A stretch of DNA of 59,955 bases from a virus, in the IMG/VR virus record IMGVR_UViG_3300047409_000695, positions 1 through 59,955 of that record, one strand, 5' to 3'. The position numbers and the translations under genes are program-made. The notes beneath the pieces were generated by a model. It was not told where the DNA came from and searched no databases. It saw only the letters and a program-made list of their open reading frames with translations. Below are positions 53,644 through 59,955 of this stretch, piece by piece (position 1 is the stretch's first letter; each line of letters starts with the position of its first letter).

Positions 53644-55499
53644 TACTGCAACGTCACGCCCGACGCATTGGCGTTCTGAAGTTCAGCGACCGTCATGACC
53701 GTGTGGTTGTTCGAGCCGCCGCCGCCCTTCGTGACCGTCACGTTCACAGTAAACGTCTGAGTGGCGCCAACGCCACCCGCAACCGCCGATACCGCGTAGG
53801 CCAGCGTTTCCGTCGTGGCACCCGCGACGCACGAGGTTGCGGTAATTGCCGCAGTCGCTGCAGTCGCCACAGTCGCCACACCTGTCGTCCGAGTAATGAC
53901 AATGTTGCCCTCGAGGATGTTCGTGCACTCGTTCGCACCGATGGCGCCCCCAGCGCCCAGCGAGCCGGCGACACGAACATGCAGGTTCGCCGACTGAGCC
54001 GCGTTCGGAATCGAGACCGTGAACGTCGGCGTCGACACCCCGTCGGCCAACCCGGTCGTCGCATACGTCTTCGTGGCCGTCGTCGTCGCCGCACCGGCGA
54101 CCGCCGTACCACCGACGACCGTCGACGTCGTCGCGCCCAAGGTCGTGATAAGCGGCGAGGCCGTGTACGCCGGCACCGTGCCGACACCGCCAGACGCGAG
54201 CACCTGGCCCACCGCGACGTCGGCCAGCGAGCCGATCGTGTTCGCCCCCGTGGCGACCATCAGATCGCCCTGCGTCGCCGCGTTCGGCAGGACCAGGGTC
54301 GAGCAGATCGGGTCCGCCCCCGTGGCGCCGCGGACGTACGTGCCGTTCGTGCAGACCGCCATCGGCGTGATGGCACCGGTCCCCTCGCCGAGCAGGATGC
54401 CGTGTGCGGTCAACGTCGTGGCGCCAGTGCCCCCAAACGGCACCGTGATGGCCGTTCCGTTCCAGACCCCGGTCGAGATCGTCCCGACCGTCGACAACGA
54501 CGCCAGGGCTGTGACCGTGGTCGTGACCAGTGTGCCCGCGGTCGGTAGTGTCAGGTTCGTGGGCGCCGTGACGGTCAGGACCGTCGCAAAGGCGCCGGAG
54601 AAGGTCAGGGCGCCGCCCAGCGACACCGCCTTACCGCCGATCTGTCCAACGGTCGTCGCCAGCGTCGCGCCCGCACTGGTGACGTCACCGGTCAGAGCAG
54701 GGAAGTTCGCCGCGAGGATCGTGCCGGTCAACTGAGCGGCCGGCAAAGCCGTCAGGTTCGCCCCTGACAGCGACGAAAAGAACGTGCCGGTCAGCGTCAA
54801 CTGCGGCGAGACCGTCGTCTTGACGGTCGCCCGACCTTTCGCGTCGAAGGTAATCTGCGGAATCGCCGTCGCCGATCCAACGGTTCCCGCGCCGACGCCG
54901 GTCGTGGCCAAGGTCGTGACGAGTGACGCGCCTGGCGTCGTGATGTCTCCGGTCAGCGCGGGGAAGTTTGCCGCCGGCAACTGGCCCGAGATCGTGGCCC
55001 CTGTAACCGACGCACACGTTGTCGTGCCCGTGGAACTGATGGTCGTGACGAACTGATTCACGCACGCCGACGATCCCGGGTAGATCGACAGCACGCCGGT
55101 ACCGGTCGTATTGAAGACCAGGCCCGAAGCCAGCACGCCGAGGATCTGGGCGTTCGCCGGCGCGTTCGTCGACGTCTGCACGATGTAGGTGCCGGCGCCG
55201 TTCGCGCCGCCCGCCGGCGCCGTCCACGCGCCGCCGTTGTTCTTGATCTCGATCGTGCCGTTGTTGTCTCGGACGCCGTAGCCGTTCACGCCGCGGAGCG
55301 TGCCGTACGACAGGTACCCGTTGGCGACGATCGCCGCGTTGTTGAACGCGTACGTGATCCCGCTCGAGGTCGAGCCGAACCGGAGCAGGTTCCAAAAGTT
55401 GTTGATCTGGGCCGTGACGACCGACTGGGCCTGCGGCGTCGCCGACACCACGCCCAGCAACAGGGCGACGACAGCGAGCGCTCGCAGGCGGTTGGTCAT
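53643..55499 (-). CDS. fibre-like repeat protein with signal peptide (618 aa)
   Basis: Residues 1-25 form a signal peptide (RLRALAVVALLLGVVSATPQ, cut near PQA-Q). Next comes 'VTAQINNFWNLLRFGSTSSG', a block shared with the 436-aa protein. The body is made of beta repeats, such as 'AANFPALTGDITTPGASLVT' and 'AANFPALTGDVTSAGATLAT', plus a Gly/Thr-rich shaft ('FGGTGATTLTAHGILLGEGT'), like trimeric tail fibres. The C-terminus is strand-rich. An exported fibre is unusual. Surface attachment is the likely role. Confidence 0.65.
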   Translation of the reverse strand: MTNRLRALAVVALLLGVVSATPQAQSVVTAQINNFWNLLRFGSTSSGITYAFNNAAIVANGYLSYGTLRGVNGYGVRDNNGTIEIKNNGGAWTAPAGGANGAGTYIVQTSTNAPANAQILGVLASGLVFNTTGTGVLSIYPGSSACVNQFVTTISSTGTTTCASVTGATISGQLPAANFPALTGDITTPGASLVTTLATTGVGAGTVGSATAIPQITFDAKGRATVKTTVSPQLTLTGTFFSSLSGANLTALPAAQLTGTILAANFPALTGDVTSAGATLATTVGQIGGKAVSLGGALTFSGAFATVLTVTAPTNLTLPTAGTLVTTTVTALASLSTVGTISTGVWNGTAITVPFGGTGATTLTAHGILLGEGTGAITPMAVCTNGTYVRGATGADPICSTLVLPNAATQGDLMVATGANTIGSLADVAVGQVLASGGVGTVPAYTASPLITTLGATTSTVVGGTAVAGAATTTATKTYATTGLADGVSTPTFTVSIPNAAQSANLHVRVAGSLGAGGAIGANECTNILEGNIVITRTTGVATVATAATAAITATSCVAGATTETLAYAVSAVAGGVGATQTFTVNVTVTKGGGGSNNHTVMTVAELQNANASGVTLQ

Positions 55500-55550
55500 A
55501 TCAGCATCCTGGCGGAATGGGCCGGTGCAGTACGAGATACAACATCTTGA

Positions 55551-56009
55551 TTAACGGCCAAAAAATCCCACCGGGGCAACCGGACCCGCCGGAACTGGAT
55601 TGACCGTCAAGGCGAAAGGGTTCGATTTCAGCGACTCCTTCGCGTTGCACGTCGGCCCCAGCACACAGTTCGCACCGGTCGCCGTGACCTGCAACGTGTG
55701 CGTGCCCGTCGTCGACGGCACGATCCACGGTCCCGTAAACTGCGACAGGTTCGTCACCGTCGACGTCGCGCCCTTCGTCATCGCGAGCGCGGTCGCCACG
55801 CCGTTGTCGTACACCGTCCAGCCCGTGATCACCACCAACGGCGTGCCATCCGTCGCGGTCGGTGCCAAACAGGCCGAGAACTGGATCGTCGAATTGACGA
55901 CGGCCGTACCGGTTGCCGGGGTCGTGTTCGGGTTGTCGCAGGGGTTCTGCGCGAACGCGCCCGTCGCGTAGAGCAGAGCAAGTAGTGTCAGTCCGAGTAG
56001 CCGTCGCAT
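55551..56009 (-). CDS. small exported Ig-like protein (152 aa)
   Basis: A clear signal peptide is present (MRRLLGLTLLALLYATGAFA, then QNPCD). The mature ~130 residues form a beta sandwich-like pattern with two Cys pairs ('STIQFSACLAPTATDGTPLV', 'GANCVLGPTCNAKESLKSNP'). Phage Ig-like proteins often decorate virions and bind surfaces weakly. It lies between two fibre-like genes. Small intergenic gaps (18-51 nt) surround it. Confidence 0.6.
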   Translation of the reverse strand: MRRLLGLTLLALLYATGAFAQNPCDNPNTTPATGTAVVNSTIQFSACLAPTATDGTPLVVITGWTVYDNGVATALAMTKGATSTVTNLSQFTGPWIVPSTTGTHTLQVTATGANCVLGPTCNAKESLKSNPFALTVNPVPAGPVAPVGFFGR

Positions 56010-56027
56010 CGTCGTCTCCTTGTCGCG

Positions 56028-57338
56028 TTACGAAATCTGCTGTATCGAACACTCGTGGTTGTAAACGGCCGTGCTCGGCGTCCCTGTCGTGGACACCGTG
56101 ATCGCCGTCGCCGCCTGGGCACGGATGACGATCGGGACGCCGTAGTAGCCGACCGTTCCCGCGGCCGTCAGCACGTTCGTCACCGTCCCGCCTGCCGCCA
56201 ACTGCCATACGACCGCCACTGACCGCGCCGTGCCTTCCTCTGTCTTGAACGCAATCGTGCCGTTCATGTTCGTGGCGGCGCCCGCGGTCGTGACAAGGAT
56301 GTAGTCCCAGACCTCAAACGTGCCGTCGGCGGCTGGGGTAAAGGTGCAACGGTTGGCGTCGAGTGAACTGGTGATGGCGACGCCGCGACCACTCTGTAGG
56401 ACGTACGGTACGCCGGAACCGGTCGTCGTCAGGTTGTTGTAGGCCGTGATCTTCGCGCCGATATCTAGGTTGCCGGTGCCCGCGGTCAACGCTCGGCCGC
56501 GGAGCTTCAGCGTGCTGTCTGTCGCTACATCGATCCCGATGCCGGCCGCGCCAGCCCCGTTCGACATGACGAGTTGGCCGTCAGTCGCGCCGTTGAGCGC
56601 CCACGTAAATTTATTCGTGCCGCCGCTCTGTAGATGCAACGTGGCGCTGTTGAACCAGACGTTCGACCCGTCCATCGCGATCGGCTGATTACCATTGACG
56701 CACAACCGCTGCGTCGTCCCATCCCACGACAGCCCACCGTTCAGGGCACCAATGAACGCGTAAGAGGTCGCCGCACAGTTACCGCTGGCGATGGCTTGGA
56801 CCTGACCGCTATTGGCCATGAGCAACCCGGTAGAGTTGATCCTGACCCGCTCGCCAGCGATGCCGTCCGTCGTGTTCGTGAAGAACCTTGTGCTACAGCC
56901 AGTTGGAGTCGCCGAGAAGCACGACACGATGTCCCAGCCAGGAGTACCGTTCGTACAGCCGACGCCGCAGTTGTCGTACAACGTCGCCCGTTGAGGCTCA
57001 GTAGTGACGTTGAGACCTTGAGCCGAGATACACCCAACCGAAGTGTCTGACCTGAAACACCCTTCCGCGGACGCCGCGTTGCCCGCGTTATTGTTCCACC
57101 ACAAAAACTGCACGTTGCTGTTCTGGTTGAAGACCGCGCTGAACGGGTGCCCAGCGTCCGGCGTGCCCGCCCCCATCTTGATAAAGGTGCCGACGTTCAA
57201 CGTCGTGAATGAGATCGAGCCCGTCCGGAGCAGGTTCCAAAACTGCTGAATCTGGGCCGTGAACGTCTGCGCGTGCAGGTCGACGCCGGCAACCAATAGA
57301 CCGATCAAGACCGCGAGTACGAATCGACGCTTCGTCAT
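56028..57338 (-). CDS. fibre-like protein with signal peptide (436 aa)
   Basis: The signal peptide is MTKRRFVLAVLIGLLVAGVD, cut near LHA-Q. 'FTAQIQQFWNLLRTGSISFT' follows, matching the N-terminal block of the 618-aa protein. The body is beta-rich with 'SGVPYVLQSGRGVAITSSLD' and several cysteines around residues 90-150. The C-terminal ~100 residues may form a receptor-binding head. The shared block after the signal peptide suggests a common anchor. Confidence 0.62.
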   Translation of the reverse strand: MTKRRFVLAVLIGLLVAGVDLHAQTFTAQIQQFWNLLRTGSISFTTLNVGTFIKMGAGTPDAGHPFSAVFNQNSNVQFLWWNNNAGNAASAEGCFRSDTSVGCISAQGLNVTTEPQRATLYDNCGVGCTNGTPGWDIVSCFSATPTGCSTRFFTNTTDGIAGERVRINSTGLLMANSGQVQAIASGNCAATSYAFIGALNGGLSWDGTTQRLCVNGNQPIAMDGSNVWFNSATLHLQSGGTNKFTWALNGATDGQLVMSNGAGAAGIGIDVATDSTLKLRGRALTAGTGNLDIGAKITAYNNLTTTGSGVPYVLQSGRGVAITSSLDANRCTFTPAADGTFEVWDYILVTTAGAATNMNGTIAFKTEEGTARSVAVVWQLAAGGTVTNVLTAAGTVGYYGVPIVIRAQAATAITVSTTGTPSTAVYNHECSIQQIS

Positions 57339-57347
57339 GCCTACTCC

Positions 57348-57854
57348 TTAGTACGACTGCATCGGCTCGAGCCAGAACGTCGCATTGACCGCCCCGCCCG
57401 CGCCGGCACTCTTCGCGACCGTGTCGACATTCTGGGCGGCGACGTGCAGCGTCGGCGGGTTGACCGTGTTGATCGTGTCGAGGTCGACGTACGGAATCGC
57501 CAGGCCGTCGATGTAGAACCGGAACAGTCCGCCGCCGAGCGCGACTGAGTTGAACTGCTGGCCCTGCACAGTCGCGAACTGAAAGCGGCTGATGAACCCG
57601 TCGGTGCCGATGACGTTCGTTAGTCCGGTCGCCGAGTTGAAGAAATCGAACTCTAGGCCGACCTGCTGCACACATAGATACTCGATCGCTCGAATGAGGA
57701 AGCGCCTCGAGGCAATCGCCGGCACGCCCGGAATATTGTTCATGGCCGTGCCGACAAAGGGCGGCGTGTTGAAGCCGGCCGCGGCACCCAGGGCCTCGAG
57801 GAAGTTGACCGTCGGCAGCGCGTTGACCGGATACAGGAAGCTCTGAGGCATCAT
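57348..57854 (-). CDS. tail-associated protein (168 aa)
   Basis: The protein starts MMPQSFLYPVNALPTVNFLE, with no cleavable signal. The middle is a beta region with 'QQVGLEFDFFNSATGLTNVI' and 'GGGLFRFYIDGLAIPYVDLD'. It lies between the large tail gene and the first fibre-like gene, so a fibre-connecting or tail-tip part is likely. No family is recognised. Confidence 0.5.
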   Translation of the reverse strand: MMPQSFLYPVNALPTVNFLEALGAAAGFNTPPFVGTAMNNIPGVPAIASRRFLIRAIEYLCVQQVGLEFDFFNSATGLTNVIGTDGFISRFQFATVQGQQFNSVALGGGLFRFYIDGLAIPYVDLDTINTVNPPTLHVAAQNVDTVAKSAGAGGAVNATFWLEPMQSY

Positions 57855-57860
57855 GCACTC

Positions 57861-59955
57861 CTAAAACGGACGGACGATCTGGTAGCCGCCAGGCTCACCC
57901 CACACGTTGACCCACGCTTCGAAGTCCTGATCGAACAACATGAACGGCGTCGCCGACTGAAAGCCGTACTGGAACGCCATCCCCTTCACTGACTGCAGGA
58001 TGACCGGTATTTTCGCATAGATGCCCCCGGACGACGGCAAGTTATACGTCAGCACGTTCCCGTCGACGATCAGACTGAAGACCACCGGACTGGTCGAGAG
58101 GTAAGCGACGACGATCTGCTTGCACTGCTGGAAGCTCCGTTGCCCGTGGGCGGTCGGACCACTCAACCAACTAGATGCGAGCTCCGGCGCCGTCTGGAAG
58201 GCCACATCCCAGGCGTACAGGATGGTCGGCGTCGCGGTCGGCGCCCATTGCACGACCGTCGTTAGGTTCGTGCCGAAGTTTCCGGTCTGCAGCGTCGCGT
58301 TGATGTCCTGCTGCGTGCGCGTCGGTCCCGCGCCGGCGAGCGCGACGGGCGCCAGGACGGCGGTGTTATTCGTGAACCCGATCGTGACCGAGACCGGATC
58401 GAGGTTCTGGCCGTCGAGCATCAGATCCCGATACAGCTTCTGCCGGCGGGTGTCCTTCTGGTTCTCTACCCATTGAAGCGTCGACGTGAACGCGACGCCG
58501 TTGTCGGTGATGCCCGCCGGCGTCGACAGTGCCCCGCTCGCCTGGCCGATCAGCATCTGGTGCACGGACTGGCCGACACCGGCCGCTCGAGCCGACACGC
58601 CCGACGCGTACGTGTCGTAGTGCCACGACCCATCGAGCTCTCGGTACCCGAGCGAATGAGCGACGCCGTTGATATCGCGGTAGTCGAAATACACCCAGCC
58701 GTCGATCGCGTTCAACTGCAGGATCGTCCCTGCCATGTTCGGCGGTTGGATCCCGTTGACGGCGACCCCGGCCTGGCCATCGTGCGGGAAGATCGGATAC
58801 AGGTCGTCGTCTGTCACCATGACGGCTCGGCTGCCGCCCTTCGTGACCGCGATGCCGTCTTTCGTGAGGAAGTACGTGCCTTTCAACCCGTGGCAGAAGG
58901 CCCAGCGCGTCCAGAACCCCCGTCCACAGTCCGTCACCAACGGCACGAACGTCGACACCTGCCCGAAGGTCGGCTCGAGACGATAGATGTCTTCCGTCGA
59001 TGCCACGTACGACACGCCGTCGTCCATGAATCCGGCCATGAGCGGTTCGTTCGCCGGCGTGACGTCGAGCGTGTTCTTGTCCGAGGCCGTTTCCGGGTCG
59101 TTGCCGTTCGTCCAGTGAACCTGGCCCGGGTTGATCGAGTCCGCACACCCGAAGAGGAACGTGGCGCCGGCGATCGGACCGCCCCAGGCGGACGCGATGA
59201 CCTGATTCAGCAACGTCGCGCCTTTGACCGTAAAGGCCTGCGCGTTCAGGTTCCCGATGTTCTCGTTCGTGAAGAGCAGGTTCGTCGACGGCGGTTGCGA
59301 GTACAGGGTGTACGTGTTCCCGTTGATGATGATCTCGGAACCCGGTGCCCAGTTGACGTTGAACGGATCGCCGCTGACCCGAACGACCGCGTTGCCCGCG
59401 TAGTTGCACACCCCGCTATGTGGCGCGTCCTGCGTCGGCCAGGGCGGGAAGTTGTTGTAGTCCGGAGTCTCCCCGCCGCTGATCGCCGAATCCGAATAGT
59501 CGTGGTTGTACGGTTGCCCGCTCGGCACCGTCCCGCCGTACGTCCAACGATTCAGCGTCGCGCCGAGGATGAACCAATCGACCAGGTCGGCCTGCGGGTC
59601 CGGCGAGACCGTGTGGTTGAAGACGATCCGCTGACGCTTGGCGGGCACGCCCCCGCGCAACGGCGGTGAGAAGTTACTACGCCCGCCGGTCAACGAGGAC
59701 CGGTACCGGTACATCCCGACGTACGGGATCGCCGTCACGCCCGAGTCCGGTCCGAAGCCGCCCGTGATCGACAGGCCATCCCAGTCGACTGAGATCGGAT
59801 TCGGGCCGGTCTGATGCACCAAGAGTTCGACGGCCGTAACGTTCGCCAGCGACAGCGACGGGTCCGTGCCGACCCGCTGCAGGTCTCGAATCTTGCACCG
59901 GAGCTCGAGCCACTGCAGGTTGCCGAGTGCCAGCATCTTCGAGCCGGCTTGCGCG
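57861..59955 (-). CDS. tail nozzle / tail tubular protein B-like protein, C-terminal part (continues from base 1698)
   Basis: This is the remaining ~690 codons of the 1221-aa tail protein whose start is at base 1698 after circularisation. An internal ATG at 59936 is in frame but is not the real start. The sequence is beta-rich with repeated aromatic-Gly turns, for example 'DGWVYFDYRDINGV' and 'RELDGSWHYDTY'. These suggest propeller-like blades, as in podoviral nozzle proteins. The stop is 6 nt before the next gene (168 aa), so they are probably cotranscribed. The product could also be a large receptor-binding or baseplate-like protein. Confidence 0.72.
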   Translation of the reverse strand, partial: AQAGSKMLALGNLQWLELRCKIRDLQRVGTDPSLSLANVTAVELLVHQTGPNPISVDWDGLSITGGFGPDSGVTAIPYVGMYRYRSSLTGGRSNFSPPLRGGVPAKRQRIVFNHTVSPDPQADLVDWFILGATLNRWTYGGTVPSGQPYNHDYSDSAISGGETPDYNNFPPWPTQDAPHSGVCNYAGNAVVRVSGDPFNVNWAPGSEIIINGNTYTLYSQPPSTNLLFTNENIGNLNAQAFTVKGATLLNQVIASAWGGPIAGATFLFGCADSINPGQVHWTNGNDPETASDKNTLDVTPANEPLMAGFMDDGVSYVASTEDIYRLEPTFGQVSTFVPLVTDCGRGFWTRWAFCHGLKGTYFLTKDGIAVTKGGSRAVMVTDDDLYPIFPHDGQAGVAVNGIQPPNMAGTILQLNAIDGWVYFDYRDINGVAHSLGYRELDGSWHYDTYASGVSARAAGVGQSVHQMLIGQASGALSTPAGITDNGVAFTSTLQWVENQKDTRRQKLYRDLMLDGQNLDPVSVTIGFTNNTAVLAPVALAGAGPTRTQQDINATLQTGNFGTNLTTVVQWAPTATPTILYAWDVAFQTAPELASSWLSGPTAHGQRSFQQCKQIVVAYLSTSPVVFSLIVDGNVLTYNLPSSGGIYAKIPVILQSVKGMAFQYGFQSATPFMLFDQDFEAWVNVWGEPGGYQIVRPF
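59829..59955. repeat. 127-bp terminal direct repeat (right copy)
   Basis: This is the second copy of the end overlap, identical to bases 1-127. It should be removed once when the genome is circularised. A genuine short direct terminal repeat cannot be excluded from sequence alone, but the exact 127-nt length argues for an assembly origin. Confidence 0.95.

Overview
The window is a complete or near-complete genome of a tailed bacteriophage, most likely a podovirus. Bases 59829-59955 repeat bases 1-127 exactly, so the sequence closes into a circle of 59828 bp. The overlap length equals a common assembler k-mer, so this is probably a metagenomic contig of a circular or circularly permuted genome. 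One 1221-codon gene runs across the join. GC is high (about 60-63% by eye). The host is not identifiable. Several genes encode Sec-type signal peptides ending AxAQ, and the palindrome CTCGAG is very frequent. Both fit a high-GC environmental Gram-negative host, but this is inference.

Layout. (1) 18.5 kb down to 1, continuing from 59.9 kb down to 47 kb, all on the minus strand, is the virion module. In transcription order it holds an HNH protein, small basic proteins, a candidate small terminase, large terminase, zinc ribbon, portal, an HTH protein, scaffold, major capsid, minor head proteins, a candidate head-tail adaptor, a LamG-like protein, a 599-aa structural protein and the 1221-aa tail protein. 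Then come fibre-like proteins with signal peptides, three candidate internal virion/ejection proteins and small membrane proteins. No tape-measure or sheath gene is seen, which supports a podovirus. (2) 23.6 down to 19.1 kb (minus) is a run of tightly overlapping small accessory genes. It includes an Acb2-like anti-CBASS protein, a nucleoside-deoxyribosyltransferase-like protein, ribbon-helix-helix proteins, zinc ribbons and a J-domain protein. (3) 23.6-24.3 kb is a repeat-rich, apparently non-coding divergent region. (4) 24.3-31.5 kb (plus) is an early/accessory operon of about 23 small genes plus a 657-aa DUF3560-methyltransferase fusion. It ends at a bidirectional hairpin terminator. (5) 33.7 down to 31.55 kb (minus) encodes a replication initiator and a DnaB-type helicase. 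(6) 35.7 down to 33.8 kb (minus) encodes a beta-propeller protein and a DUF5675 protein. (7) 46.9 down to 36.0 kb (minus) is a recombination module: RuvC-like resolvase, two Cas4-like nucleases flanking a RecT annealing protein, an SMC/Rad50-like ATPase, an ASCH protein, an HNH nuclease and many small proteins. It has a near-consensus sigma70 promoter, and a tRNA-Asn lies just upstream.

How it works together. The phage appears to use host RNA and DNA polymerases, since neither is encoded. It loads its own helicase, recombines by RecT-type annealing, and packages DNA with its own terminase. No integrase or recognisable endolysin was found. Genes are tightly packed, mostly with 1-8 nt ATGA, GTGA or TGATG overlaps, so translational coupling is probably general. 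The most notable content is the Acb2-like gene and its neighbour, the repeat and operator system of the early region, the signal-peptide-bearing fibre paralogues, and the set of tiny basic proteins.
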